64,000 nt of DNA from assembly GCA_963560245.1 (NCBI GenBank), contig CAUWNS010000006.1, forward strand, positions 27,780 to 91,779, in the 5' to 3' direction. Within the stretch, counting starts at the first letter, position 1. The number at the start of each line of letters is the position of its first letter. The position numbers and the translations under genes were made by a program. Shown in pieces: positions 34,482-43,799 of this stretch. Source of the DNA: Pseudoruminococcus_B sp937901805 (GTDB lineage Bacteria; Bacillota; Clostridia; Oscillospirales; Ruminococcaceae). The notes beneath the pieces were generated by a model. The model was not told the origin of the DNA, did not search any database, and was given only the letters and a program-made list of their open reading frames with translations.

Positions 34482-35819
34482 ATGAAAAAAATATCGCTGT
34501 TTTTATCCATCCTGATGGTTTTTGTCTTAATCAGCACCGGCACACTGGGCGCAGCCGCTTCTTCCGACCAGCCGGATGAGGAAATCCTGGCGCATTCCGC
34601 CCTGTTAATCAACACGGATACTGGAAAAGTTGTTTATTCCAAAAACGCGCAGGACAAAATGTACCCGGCCTCCATTACAAAGGTTATGACTGCTGTATTA
34701 TTGCTGGAATCCGTGGAAGATCTCGATCATACTACGGCTACAGCCACTTCGGAAGATATGGAGGATTTATACGGAACAGGGGCTTCCACAGCGGACATCC
34801 GGATTGGGGAAACACTGACGATGCGGGACTATCTGTACGCAATGCTGATCCCTTCCGGAAACGAAGCCGCGAACATTGTCGCCAACAATCTGGGGCCGGG
34901 TATTCCGGCGTTTGTGGAAAAAATGAATGCCAAAGCACAGGAACTCGGCATGAAGAATACCCACTATGCCAATCCGCACGGCCTGTTCGATGAACAGCAA
35001 TATACAACTGCAGAAGACATCGCCGTTCTGGCGCAGTACGCCATGAAAATAGATGCGTTCCGGGAAGCGGTTTCCCAAATCCGCTATACGCTTCCCGCAA
35101 CGGATTATGCGGACGAACGTCTGCTGATTACCACAAACATGATGATGGAACCCGGCACCGTCTACTACAGGGATTATATCTCCGGCATTAAAACAGGAAG
35201 CCTGCCGGAAGCAGGAAAATGCGTGGTTTCTACGGCGTCCCAGGATGGATACAATTATCTCTGCGTCATCTTAGGCGCCCCTACGGAGGATGCAAACGGG
35301 GAATCCTACGACTACAACATGGCCTTTTATGACACCGTCCATCTGTATGACTGGGCTTTTGAAAATTTTTCCAATCTGACTATGCTGGATCCGGAAACCC
35401 CAATCAATGAAGCGAAAGTAAAATACGGAAAAGATCAGGATTTTGTCCACGTTTCCCCGCAGGAAAAATTCACAGCGCTTGTCCCCTCCTATGTCACGGA
35501 GGAGGACGTCCAGAAAATTGTACACCTGCCGGAAGAACCACTGGCGGCCCCCATCCATGAAGGGGACGTGGTAGGGACCGTTGAACTCAAGCTCAAGGAC
35601 GAAACGATTGGAGAAATCCCCCTGGTGGCAAAAGAAAATGTGGAACGCAGCAAATGGCTTTATTACACGGATATGTTCCAAAAGGCACTGGGATCGATAT
35701 GGGCGAAAATTATTCTGATTATCATTGTCTTACTCATTGCAATTTACATCATCTATGCGATTTTGGTCAATCAGAAAAATAAAAAGTACAAAAAAATCCG
35801 AAGAAGGAAGAAGCTGTAA
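34482..35819 (+). CDS. D-alanyl-D-alanine carboxypeptidase (penicillin-binding protein 5 type)
   Basis: This exported class C penicillin-binding protein (445 residues) trims the terminal D-Ala from peptidoglycan side chains. A signal peptide (MKKISLFLSILMVFVLISTG) is cleaved near AAA-SS. The active-site motifs are MYPASITKVMTAVLLLE (SxxK, serine near 64), IPSGNEAAN (SGN) and GIKTGSLPEAG (KTG). A PBP5-like C-terminal domain (about 320-390) and an anchoring helix (AKIILIIIVLLIAIYIIYAI) with a basic tail complete it. It resembles Bacillus DacA/DacF; which one cannot be settled here. Confidence 0.93.
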   Translation: MKKISLFLSILMVFVLISTGTLGAAASSDQPDEEILAHSALLINTDTGKVVYSKNAQDKMYPASITKVMTAVLLLESVEDLDHTTATATSEDMEDLYGTGASTADIRIGETLTMRDYLYAMLIPSGNEAANIVANNLGPGIPAFVEKMNAKAQELGMKNTHYANPHGLFDEQQYTTAEDIAVLAQYAMKIDAFREAVSQIRYTLPATDYADERLLITTNMMMEPGTVYYRDYISGIKTGSLPEAGKCVVSTASQDGYNYLCVILGAPTEDANGESYDYNMAFYDTVHLYDWAFENFSNLTMLDPETPINEAKVKYGKDQDFVHVSPQEKFTALVPSYVTEEDVQKIVHLPEEPLAAPIHEGDVVGTVELKLKDETIGEIPLVAKENVERSKWLYYTDMFQKALGSIWAKIILIIIVLLIAIYIIYAILVNQKNKKYKKIRRRKKL

Positions 35820-35822
35820 CAG

Positions 35823-35852
35823 AAAGCACCGCCTGTACGGGCGGTGCTTTTT
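35823..35852 (+). terminator. Terminator after the carboxypeptidase gene
   Basis: AAAGCACCGCC pairs with GGCGGTGCTTT around TGTACG-like bases and ends in TTTTATA. It also faces the convergent plsC gene, which stops at 35851. Confidence 0.88.
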
Positions 35853-36534
35853 ATACCTCTATCGTGAAAAGGGATCTTTCCGGTTCGATTCCCAGGGCGT
35901 CTGCCATTCTCCGGTATGCTTCCTCCTGTAAATACAGCGCCTGTTCCCTTGGTTTCCAGCCCTCCGGGGCATGAATTGGCTGTCCCACCTGTAAAGTAAG
36001 AAAAGGCTTTCGATGAAACAGCTTGCGATACCGCTCTACCGGACGCTGAACAATTGCCAGAGGGATCACCGGAACCCCGGCTTTTGCCGCGAGCACAAAA
36101 GCTCCCCTTTGAAACTCCTGTAAGTTAGAATGGTATTCTTCCAGGTTTCCTTCCGGGAAAATCCCCACCAGGTTCCCTTGCTTCAACAGCCTTTCCGCCT
36201 GCTCCAAGAACTGTTTCGTCCCTTTAAGGGTAGTGCCAACCGGCAGGCAGCCAAACTGTTTCAGGAGCCATCCGGCCACCGGAATCCTGAAATTTTGATC
36301 CAGTGTAGCAAAGGTGACATGCCTCCCCCTAGCCGCTACCGCTACCATGGCGCTGTCCAGATAGTGGACATGGTTGCAGACAAGCACCGCTCCTCCTGGT
36401 AAGGAGAGGGATTCCCGTCCCTTGATTTGCAGCCCAAACATCAGTTTGCACAGCAGAGAAAGAACGGGAACTGCAACAGAGAAATAGAGAAAACGCTGGA
36501 ATCCCTTTCGTGGAGACGGCGTCCATCCCTTCAT
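35851..36534 (-). CDS. plsC: 1-acyl-sn-glycerol-3-phosphate acyltransferase (PlsC family)
   Basis: This 227-residue acyltransferase has one N-terminal membrane helix (FLYFSVAVPVLSLLCKLMFG). The catalytic motif is VCNHVHYLDSAMV (HxxxxD, near 55), and the substrate motif is VGIFPEGNLEEYHSNLQEFQ near 125. VPVIPLAIVQ follows. It makes phosphatidic acid or acylates a related lipid. Its ATG overlaps the glycosyltransferase stop by four bases (ATGA), so the two are translated together. This pairing suggests a membrane glycolipid role. Confidence 0.92.
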   Translation of the reverse strand: MKGWTPSPRKGFQRFLYFSVAVPVLSLLCKLMFGLQIKGRESLSLPGGAVLVCNHVHYLDSAMVAVAARGRHVTFATLDQNFRIPVAGWLLKQFGCLPVGTTLKGTKQFLEQAERLLKQGNLVGIFPEGNLEEYHSNLQEFQRGAFVLAAKAGVPVIPLAIVQRPVERYRKLFHRKPFLTLQVGQPIHAPEGWKPREQALYLQEEAYRRMADALGIEPERSLFTIEV

Positions 36535-37655
36535 AGGATTTCACCTGCATCGCGCAGGGTCTCCTCAAACATCTCCTCCGCTTTTGTAATACAGCGCCCG
36601 ATACGGTACTTCTCTGCCGAGCCCACGTAGACCCGCGCCATCCGATGCTTTTCTTCCGGGTGTTCAATCCAGTAATCAATTTTTCTGGCCAGATCTTCCG
36701 CATCCCCTGCACGGAAAGTACTCCTGGAATCCAATGCAAACTGCGATGTGGCGGACTTCTGGGAATCTGATATAACCGGTACAAGCCCGCACGCCACAGC
36801 CTCCAGACAGGCAATCGCCTCAATTTCCGCATCAGACGTGTGGACGTATAAATCACTTGTATGGATCAAATCCAGCAGCTGCCCTTTCTGGTAGTAACCG
36901 AACACAGGAGGATGTTTTAAAGAAGCCCCCTGTTTTTTCAACGCCTTTTCATTAGGCCCGGTTCCGGCAAAATGCAGCTGGATTCTATCTGAATACTTGG
37001 ATTTCTTTGCTGCCTTCAGCAGCAAATCCTGCCGCTTTTCCGGAGAAAGGCGGCCAATCATCAGAATATGGAACAAGGCGTCTGTTTTGGGCTTGTTTTC
37101 CGGTTGGAATTCCTCTGTAACACCGTTGGAAATAATATGCAGCTTTGCGCGGTAGCGATGTTTTTCCAACTGATCCGCAATAAACTTAGACGGGCAGTGA
37201 ATGTGGCTGAATTCATCATAGAAGCTTTTGCGCATCCAAAAATAGATCAAGTCAGAAAGCCATTTTGCCCGGCCCATATGAATATTATAGGTGATATTTT
37301 CCGGTTGCAGATGAAACGCAGCGCTGCATGGGATATGGAGTTCCCGCGCAATTTTCAGCGCGCGTTTTTCCAATTTCATCGGCAAAAACAGGTGAACCAG
37401 ATCCGCCCCTTCCATAGCCCTGCGGAGTACGGCATCATCCGGTTTTGCAAACAAAAAGCTTTGTTTCTGAGAAAAATAATCCACAATTGGCATATGGCGC
37501 TCTTCGACCAAATATTTCCCCGGCTCCGGCGCACCGGTAGATACCACCCGGATTTCATGGCCGCGTTTGCGCAGCTGCTCTGCAAAACGCCTTGCAGTCA
37601 TGGTCGTGCCATTTTTCTTGACATCATACATGTCAATGACAAATACTATTCTCAT
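36531..37655 (-). CDS. GT4-family glycosyltransferase, probably diacylglycerol glucosyltransferase type
   Basis: This 374-residue GT-B enzyme begins MRIVFVIDMYDVKKNGTTMT. It shows HFAGTGPNEKALKK near 230 and the retaining-GT4 donor motif DAEIEAIACLEAVACGLVPV near 270 (ExxxxxxxE/EAxACG). The AxHLQPENITYN segment and the overall pattern resemble the lipid-acceptor enzymes related to monoglucosyldiacylglycerol synthase. Being fused in an operon with plsC supports a glycolipid or lipoteichoic-anchor function. ATG 37655 follows TTGGGGG; an ATG 33 bases upstream does not fit. Donor and acceptor remain inferred. Confidence 0.82.
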   Translation of the reverse strand: MRIVFVIDMYDVKKNGTTMTARRFAEQLRKRGHEIRVVSTGAPEPGKYLVEERHMPIVDYFSQKQSFLFAKPDDAVLRRAMEGADLVHLFLPMKLEKRALKIARELHIPCSAAFHLQPENITYNIHMGRAKWLSDLIYFWMRKSFYDEFSHIHCPSKFIADQLEKHRYRAKLHIISNGVTEEFQPENKPKTDALFHILMIGRLSPEKRQDLLLKAAKKSKYSDRIQLHFAGTGPNEKALKKQGASLKHPPVFGYYQKGQLLDLIHTSDLYVHTSDAEIEAIACLEAVACGLVPVISDSQKSATSQFALDSRSTFRAGDAEDLARKIDYWIEHPEEKHRMARVYVGSAEKYRIGRCITKAEEMFEETLRDAGEIL

Positions 37656-37868
37656 CGTTCCCCCAATATCCTCTTTGTCTGATGACAAATTTTCTTATAA
37701 AACCTCTTTGAGTATCTTACCCCCATGTATCCCCCTTGTCAATAAATGTCGTCCGGATTTGTGTTATTATTTACAGATCCCCTCAATTTGTCCCTCGTAG
37801 GCGTACACAAATTGTAATTCTTTTTTTGTGAAAAAAGTCAGAATTTTTTGAAAGATTTGGAAATAGCC

Positions 37869-37897
37869 TTTACTTATTTTACAGAATTCCCTATAAT
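37869..37897 (+). promoter_or_regulatory. Predicted promoter of the flavodoxin gene
   Basis: TTTACT (37869-37874) and TATAAT (37892-37897) are spaced by 17 bases. The leader to ATG 38009 is about 105 bases and contains a small stem (ATTTGG and its complement near 37938). No RFN element is visible. Confidence 0.6.
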
Positions 37898-38008
37898 AAA
37901 TAGTGCCGCTTTCTGAACCAATGCGGATTCTAACTATTTGGGACCAAATATGGTTCAAACTATATCCCTTGCTCAGAAACCGGGTTTCAAAATTCGGAGG
38001 TAATGAAA

Positions 38009-38434
38009 ATGAAAGCACAGTCCCTTTATTTTTCCAAGTCCGGTAATCTGGAAAAAATTGCTGAAGTTATCGCAAGAGACATGAAATGCAAATGCGATAA
38101 GATTCCGCCGGCATATCCCTGCGACAGCGAAAATATTGTTTTTCTCGGTGTGGAAAGCTATAGTTCCAATCCAAATTCCAAGCTGATGGACTTTCTCAAG
38201 ACTATGAATCCACAAAGAGCAAGACATGTGGCAATTTACGCCGTTTCTTCGGACGGTAACGGCGGAGCTGAAAAAGTCATTGAGACTCTTAAAGCCAACA
38301 AAGTAGTTGTATGCGACAATGTTCTCAAACTCTCCGCTCCCAAAGCAATGTTTGGTCTTGGCGGTCCGAAAATCACAGATGAACACATCAAAACTGCTCA
38401 GAAATGGGCAAAAGAGATTGTGGATTCCCTTTAA
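38009..38434 (+). CDS. Flavodoxin-like protein
   Basis: This 141-residue single-domain flavoprotein has the FMN phosphate loop as LYFSKSGNLEKIAEVIARD at the N-terminus, followed by IVFLGVESYSSNPNSKLMDF. The second loop is AIYAVSSDGNGGAEK. It probably carries one or two electrons in low-potential metabolism, like ferredoxin-replacing flavodoxins or flavodoxin domains of FprA. The start is the second ATG (38009), 8 bases after GGAGG; an ATG at 38003 is only 2 bases from it. Monocistronic. Confidence 0.85.
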   Translation: MKAQSLYFSKSGNLEKIAEVIARDMKCKCDKIPPAYPCDSENIVFLGVESYSSNPNSKLMDFLKTMNPQRARHVAIYAVSSDGNGGAEKVIETLKANKVVVCDNVLKLSAPKAMFGLGGPKITDEHIKTAQKWAKEIVDSL

Positions 38435-38535
38435 TCCTGATTCCTAAAATAAAGCAGCTATTATTGGGCAGCTATTCATAAAACAGTATTCATCCACAAA
38501 CTGAAACAGGGCGGCTGCCATACGGGACGCAAACG

Positions 38536-38575
38536 GGCGGGTAAGAATCAATTCGGTTCTTACCCGCCTTTTTCA
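38536..38575 (+). terminator. Terminator downstream of the flavodoxin gene
   Basis: GGCGGGTAAGAA pairs with TTCTTACCCGCC around TCAATTCGG-like bases and is followed by TTTTTCATTTTTT. Confidence 0.9.
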
Positions 38576-39169
38576 TTTTTTGTCCTGCAATAGAATGCTG
38601 TTTTATCGGATAGGCATAAAACCATTTTTGTACGCTGATCGCCCGTGCAAAGTTGCATGGCATACTCTTTCCAGCTGAAAAACTACGGCTTCAGAATTGC
38701 TGCGTCCGGCATTCTGTACTGGAATTATGAAGTGCGGATCGACGCTGCCAGGCAGAACGTGGGAAAGCGGAAGAATTTATTTTCCTTTCACTCATAACCA
38801 TTTCTTTTTATCCGATGATCAACCATTGTGTAAGCAAGGGAAAAGGAACGAGGATTTTTTTCAAAGCTTACCAAAAAGGGATATGGCCTCCGTAACCATG
38901 GCGGAGGGTTTGAAATACTTCCCGACAAACAAAATGCAAGGCATTTTTGAGAAAAGGGCGTTCATTTCCGATGACCTTGCAGGAATATCACCCCGCGCCT
39001 TTACTAAATGATCTGCAAAATGAAAAACGGCATAGCTTTGGCTACGCCGTTTTTCTGAAAGCTTTCCTGTACTGTTTTATGAGCGCCGCTCTTATAAGCA
39101 GGCTTTTTCATGTTCCTGCAATCCGGAACGCACTGTCTATGGGAAAAAATCTTTTTCAAAGAGGGGGGA
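38576..39169. other. Gene-free stretch of about 590 bases with one bidirectional hairpin
   Basis: Open frames of about 100 codons exist on the plus strand, but without a ribosome site or a recognisable sequence. A hairpin at 39023-39056 (AAAAACGGC-TAGC and its complement, T runs on both sides) can end transcripts in both directions; leftward it serves the DegV gene, which stops at 39170. I see nothing else. Confidence 0.5.
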
Positions 39170-40030
39170 TCATTCTTCCGTCATATACAGAACGCCAAGA
39201 GTCCCCGGACCGCAATGAGAAGAAATCGTGCAGCTGGCCTGGGTAACATGGATTTCCTCAAACAGCTTCATTTCCTCAATGGTTTTCCGCACACCATCAA
39301 TCCATTGCTGGGGCACGCCGGAATGCGTAATAAAGACATGATCTGTCCGGAGATTTTTCTTTCCATCCAATTGATCGTGGGTATAGGTACGAAGGACTTT
39401 TTCCATTGGCCCCCGATATTTCTTTCCAACAGACATAGCCCCGTTCTTCTCCGTAAACACCTGGATGCAGGGCTTTAATCCCAGCAGATTGGCCCCAAAA
39501 GCTGCTACCGCGCTGCACCGGCCGCCTGCGCGCATAAATTCCAGAGTATCCAGCACAAAGCTGGCATGGCTTTGCGGGGCCAGCTGAACCAAAGTACGGC
39601 TGATCTCCTCTGCCTGCATCCCCTGGCGGATCATCTCGCCTGCGCGCAGTACCAGAAGCCCAATCCCTGTCGAGAGATTACAGGAATCCACCGGATAGAC
39701 ATGGCCCAGTTCCTGTGCTGCTGCAACACAATTCTGGTAGGCGCTGGAAAGTGCAGAACCGATATTAATATGTACCACATCATAGCCTGCTGCTACCCAG
39801 TCCTGAAAGTACTCCACATACTCCAGAGGAGTAATGGCAGAGGTTTTCGGCAGAAGCTTTTTTTCCCGCCATGCCCGGTACAAATCCTCCGGATGGATGT
39901 CTACACTGTCGATAAAAGACTGTTCCCCCAAAGTAATGTGAAAAGGAAAAAAGTGGACATCGTATCGTGCGCGCAACTCTTCCCCCAAATCACAGGGGCT
40001 GTCCGCGCTTAGAATGACTTTCCGTTGCAT
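39170..40030 (-). CDS. DegV family fatty-acid-binding protein (FakB-like)
   Basis: This 286-residue DegV protein shows the opening VILSADSPCDLGEEL, TSAITPLEYVEYF with the conserved TSxP-like turn, HINIGSALSSAYQN, LDTLEFMRAGGRCSAVAAFGANLL near 165-185 and the C-terminal SSHCGPGTLGVLY. DegV/FakB proteins hold a fatty acid while the FakA kinase phosphorylates it. No fakA is nearby, so this is a stand-alone binding subunit. AAAAGGAG precedes ATG 40030. Confidence 0.92.
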   Translation of the reverse strand: MQRKVILSADSPCDLGEELRARYDVHFFPFHITLGEQSFIDSVDIHPEDLYRAWREKKLLPKTSAITPLEYVEYFQDWVAAGYDVVHINIGSALSSAYQNCVAAAQELGHVYPVDSCNLSTGIGLLVLRAGEMIRQGMQAEEISRTLVQLAPQSHASFVLDTLEFMRAGGRCSAVAAFGANLLGLKPCIQVFTEKNGAMSVGKKYRGPMEKVLRTYTHDQLDGKKNLRTDHVFITHSGVPQQWIDGVRKTIEEMKLFEEIHVTQASCTISSHCGPGTLGVLYMTEE

Positions 40031-40102
40031 ATTGCTTCACTGCTCCTTTTGTATAAAATGACCCCTCCGCGCAGAGCCCTTGCCAGAGGGGATGTTCAAA
40101 CA

Positions 40103-40675
40103 CTATTTTGAAGAATTCTCATCGGATCCGGTGTTTTTCAGACGGAAAAAGACAGGAATATAGTTAATAAAGGAAAATACCAGAAAAACAGCTGCAATGA
40201 AAATCAGCACAGTACGTATTGTCTCCCCCATCATGGGAAGGCCGACAATCAAAATCATGACCACATAAAATACCGCAGTGGAGAGCTTTCCAAACCATTT
40301 AGCCCCAACCAGGCGCACGCCATCGTGTATCAATTTAAAACCGCCGCATGCCGTTGCCAGTTCCTTTACCAGAAATACGCAGAGCAAAAGAGGCATCCAT
40401 TTGACGCGGATTGCCAAACAGACGGCAACTGTGGCCTGGGTCAGTTTGTCCGCAACCGGATCCAGGATTTTTCCCAAATAGGTAATCATCCCGAATTTTC
40501 TTGCAATCATGCCGTCCGCCATATCAGTAAGACCGGAAAGCAGTAAAATAACCGCCGCAAAATAATAATCCCAATTTGTCTTTGCTGTCAGGTAGCAATA
40601 TGCGAATACCGGAATCAGCAGAATCCTGATATAAGAAAGGATATTGGGGATACTGTACAAATCCTTTTTCTTCAC
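40103..40675 (-). CDS. pgsA: CDP-diacylglycerol--glycerol-3-phosphate phosphatidyltransferase (PgsA)
   Basis: This 190-residue membrane enzyme makes phosphatidylglycerol phosphate. The CDP-alcohol phosphotransferase signature is complete: DMADGMIARKFG then YLGKILDPVADK (D-x2-D-G-x2-A-R-x8-G-x3-D-x3-D), near 50-75. NILSYIRILLIP at the N-terminus is typical. I choose GTG 40675 with GGAAAGGA upstream rather than an ATG 51 bases earlier. It follows the homocysteine methyltransferase gene by 65 bases on the same strand; a functional link is not evident. Confidence 0.92.
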   Translation of the reverse strand: MKKKDLYSIPNILSYIRILLIPVFAYCYLTAKTNWDYYFAAVILLLSGLTDMADGMIARKFGMITYLGKILDPVADKLTQATVAVCLAIRVKWMPLLLCVFLVKELATACGGFKLIHDGVRLVGAKWFGKLSTAVFYVVMILIVGLPMMGETIRTVLIFIAAVFLVFSFINYIPVFFRLKNTGSDENSSK

Positions 40676-40740
40676 TGTCTCGTCCTTTCCGCCCTGACGC
40701 ATCAAAACAGCCGGGCACCCTTTCAATCGGAATCTTAAGC

Positions 40741-41976
40741 TTAGTATACAATAGCACCATACCGCTTTGCAAGCTTGTCAAGCTCATAATCTTCCAATCC
40801 GCCGCGACTGTCGATCAGAGCTCTGCCCTGAAACTCAAACAGGGCCTGCTGCATTAGTTCACAACTATGGGAAGTAAGCCATACGGGCAGGCGGAACATA
40901 TGGGAGTTCAGACTCAGATGATACACATCGTCCTCAGTTTCCACTGCAATGGGGAGCAGATCATACCCGCTGTCCTCATACTCCAGGATGTCATCCGCCA
41001 TATCGAATTTACAGGAAAGCGGTTCCCCCATGGTCATTTCTTCCCCAAGGAAAAATACCTCGCGTCCGCTGGCCGCCATCAAGGCTCCATCCTTTGGGCA
41101 GTTTGCGACCGGATTATCTGCTCCTGTACGGAGAAAGTCCGCCAAGGCCTCGATATGTTCCGGAGAAGTCCCGCAGCACCCCCCGATAATGGAAACCCCG
41201 GCCTCTATCAGTCTGCCCGCTTCTGCCGCAAAAATTTCAGGTCCCAGATCATATTGTCCCAGATGAACTGGATTGGGATTGCCGGGATTTGGTTTTGCAA
41301 GCAGAGGGACTTTTGCGTAAGGGGCGATCTGGAGATACCATGGCAGCACCTGTTCCGGCGCTCCGGAGCAGGTGATTCCAAAAGCATCCGCTCCCATGGA
41401 CTGTAACACGGCAAGCGCGCAGAGAAGCTGCGTCCCGTCCGGCATTTCCCCCTGCTCCCCAGTAGAGGCCACGCTTACCAGTACCGGCAGCCCAGTTTCT
41501 TTTGCCGCAAGCAGAGCAGCCCTGGCATCAGACAGAGAGGTCATCGTTTCACAGGCGATCAAATCCACACCCTGGCGGCGCATCTCCTGTGCCTGGCGAC
41601 GGTAAACATCCACAATTTGCTGAAACCGGAACTCCTCAAACGGTTCCATTCCCCGTCCGGTAGGACCAAGGCTGCCCGCAACCAGAACCTGGCCGTCCGC
41701 AGCCTGTTTTGTCAAAGCGACCAATTCCCCTGTCAGGCGGAGATCCTCCGCTGCAAGGCCGTATTTTTCCAGCGCAAAGGAATTGGTCTGGAAAGTGGGC
41801 GCATGCAGGACTCGGCTCCCAGCACAGACAAAATCTTTTTGAAGGGAGATCAGCGCGTGCGGATGCCGCAGCATCCACTGTTCCGGACACTGTTCCAAAG
41901 GCATGTTTTCCCGATGAACAAGGTTTGTGCCGATCGCTCCATCCAGCAGAAGCGGTAAGGGATATGGAAAATCCAT
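40741..41976 (-). CDS. Homocysteine S-methyltransferase domain protein with truncated pterin-domain-like tail
   Basis: Residues 1-280 form a homocysteine-binding barrel: LLLDGAIGTNL, LHAPTFQTNSFAL, GSLGPTGRGMEPF, and the zinc cysteines in GITCSGAPEQ and IIGGCCGTSPEHIEAL. It methylates homocysteine or a related thiol. Residues 300-411 then resemble the start of the MetH pterin-binding region, down to ALIDSRGGLEDYELDKLAKR followed by YGAIVY, where the gene stops. The folate and cobalamin domains are absent. ATG 41976 is my best start; an ATG at 42027 is possible, and neither has an ideal ribosome site. Metabolic context is methionine, with metY 6 kb away. Confidence 0.85.
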   Translation of the reverse strand: MDFPYPLPLLLDGAIGTNLVHRENMPLEQCPEQWMLRHPHALISLQKDFVCAGSRVLHAPTFQTNSFALEKYGLAAEDLRLTGELVALTKQAADGQVLVAGSLGPTGRGMEPFEEFRFQQIVDVYRRQAQEMRRQGVDLIACETMTSLSDARAALLAAKETGLPVLVSVASTGEQGEMPDGTQLLCALAVLQSMGADAFGITCSGAPEQVLPWYLQIAPYAKVPLLAKPNPGNPNPVHLGQYDLGPEIFAAEAGRLIEAGVSIIGGCCGTSPEHIEALADFLRTGADNPVANCPKDGALMAASGREVFFLGEEMTMGEPLSCKFDMADDILEYEDSGYDLLPIAVETEDDVYHLSLNSHMFRLPVWLTSHSCELMQQALFEFQGRALIDSRGGLEDYELDKLAKRYGAIVY

Positions 41977-42066
41977 CTCTGTTCTTCTAACCTCCATTAC
42001 AGGGTGGAAAAGCCTGTACTTTTCCATCTAATCGTATCTTAAACAAAATTTTTAAAGAATTTATGA

Positions 42067-42110
42067 AGAAAAAAGGATTCGGCAAAGGAATTTTTTGCCG
42101 AACCCTTTTT
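42067..42110 (-). terminator. Terminator of the argS group
   Basis: TTCGGCAAA pairs with TTTGCCGAA and is followed by CCTTTTTTC on the minus strand, just after the argS stop. Confidence 0.88.
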
Positions 42111-42113
42111 TGA

Positions 42114-43799
42114 TTACATCGTTTCCGGCGCCTGGATTTTAAGCAGAGTGAGGACGTTTTTCAGCGCAATGCGCACGGCAAGGCAGAGATTCAACCTTGC
42201 CTGCATCAAAGGCTCTTCCTCCCCTTTCACTTTGCATGCATTATAGAACTTATGGAACAACGTTGCCAATTCAATCGCATACCGGGTAATCCGGGCAGGA
42301 TCGTAGGCTTTTGCTGCGTCAATAATCTCATTGGGCAGACCGGCCAGATGGCGTATCAGCTCAATTTCCTCCGGTTGGGACAGTCTGGAGAGTTCTTCTG
42401 TCGTGCAGGTGCGCGGGGCAATCCCCTCTCCCGCCAGATTTTTGACGATGCTGCAAATTCTGGCATGTGCATACTGGACATAGTAGACCGGATTCTGGCT
42501 GGACTGTTCCACTGCCAGATCGAGATCAAAATCAAAATGGGAGTTTGCCTCTCTCAGATTAAAGAAAAAACGGGCCGCATCAATAGGTACCTCGTCCAAG
42601 AGGGTAACCAGGGTGATCGCCTTGCCTGAACGTTTGCTCGCCTTGATAATCTGACCGTCGCGCACCAAGCGGACCATCTGCATCAAAACAGCGTCCAGCT
42701 TATCTGCATCCACGCCGAGCGCCTGCATGGACGCCTTCAGGCGCGGGATATACCCATGGTGATCCGCGCCCAAGACGTCAATGGCCTTATCAAATCCGCG
42801 GGTAACCAGTTTATTATAGTGGTAGGCGATATCCGGCACAACATAGGTCGGGATGCCGTTGGAGCGCACTAAGACAAAATCCTCGCTGCCAAAATCCGTT
42901 GCCTTAAACCAGAGCGCACCCTCTTTTTCGTAGGTATGGCCTTTTTCTTTGAGCAGCTCGATAATCTCCTTGACTGCTCCATTGCTGTGGAGGGTGGATT
43001 CCCGGAACCAGGTATCATAGGTGATCCGGTATTTTTCCAAATCCTGCTTAAGCCCCTCAATATTCAGCGGAAGCGCATAGTCCACAAGAGCTTTCCGGCG
43101 CTCTTCCTCGGAAACGGTCATATACTTGTCCCCATGAAGAGCGGCAAAATTCTTCGCATGGTCAATGATATCCTGTCCGAGATAAGTCCCTTCCGGCATT
43201 TCAATGCCTTGCTGATAGAGCTGCTGATAGCGCAAAGAAAGGGAGAGACCGAACTTATTAATCTGATTGCCCGCGTCATTGACATAGAATTCGCGTTCTA
43301 CACAATACCCTGCCCAGTCAAGCACAGAGGCAAGGCTGTCCCCGATGGCGCCGCCGCGCGCATTACCGATGTGCATCGGCCCGGTCGGATTTGCCGAGAC
43401 AAATTCCACCAAAACCCGTTTCCCGGCGCCGAAATCCGACCGGCCATACTGCTCCCCTTGTGCGAGCACTTCCTCAACCGTGTTTGCAAACCAGTTTGAA
43501 GAGAGGAAGAAATTGATAAAACCCGGGCCTGCAATCTCGCAGGAGGAAAAACAGGTTCCCTGCAAATCCAGATGGGATTTGATAAGTTCTGCAATCTGCC
43601 GCGGGGCCTTATGAAACACACGGGCACAGACCATGGCAACATTGGTTGCAAAATCCCCATGGCTTTTATCTGCCGGGATCTCTACCAAAAACGCGGGAAG
43701 CGGCTGCGCCTCCAGGCTGCCATCCGCTATACAGGCGCCAAGGGCGTTCATGACGGTTTCCCTGACTTCATCCATTGCCTTTGATACAAGATTATTCAT
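42114..43799 (-). CDS. argS: Arginyl-tRNA synthetase
   Basis: This 561-residue class I aminoacyl-tRNA synthetase has the usual length. The HIGH motif reads NPTGPMHIGNARGGAIGD (near 125), and the KMSKS-equivalent reads GQIIKASKRSGKAITL (near 375). The N-terminal Add1 domain (VSKAMDEVRETVMNALG) and the C-terminal anticodon-binding DALR domain with FHKFYNACKV are present. ATG 43799 overlaps the DUF1934 stop by 8 bases; a start 105 bases earlier would run inside that gene and give an unlikely tail. This DUF1934-argS order is the same as ywiB-argS in Bacillus. Confidence 0.96.
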   Translation of the reverse strand: MNNLVSKAMDEVRETVMNALGACIADGSLEAQPLPAFLVEIPADKSHGDFATNVAMVCARVFHKAPRQIAELIKSHLDLQGTCFSSCEIAGPGFINFFLSSNWFANTVEEVLAQGEQYGRSDFGAGKRVLVEFVSANPTGPMHIGNARGGAIGDSLASVLDWAGYCVEREFYVNDAGNQINKFGLSLSLRYQQLYQQGIEMPEGTYLGQDIIDHAKNFAALHGDKYMTVSEEERRKALVDYALPLNIEGLKQDLEKYRITYDTWFRESTLHSNGAVKEIIELLKEKGHTYEKEGALWFKATDFGSEDFVLVRSNGIPTYVVPDIAYHYNKLVTRGFDKAIDVLGADHHGYIPRLKASMQALGVDADKLDAVLMQMVRLVRDGQIIKASKRSGKAITLVTLLDEVPIDAARFFFNLREANSHFDFDLDLAVEQSSQNPVYYVQYAHARICSIVKNLAGEGIAPRTCTTEELSRLSQPEEIELIRHLAGLPNEIIDAAKAYDPARITRYAIELATLFHKFYNACKVKGEEEPLMQARLNLCLAVRIALKNVLTLLKIQAPETM

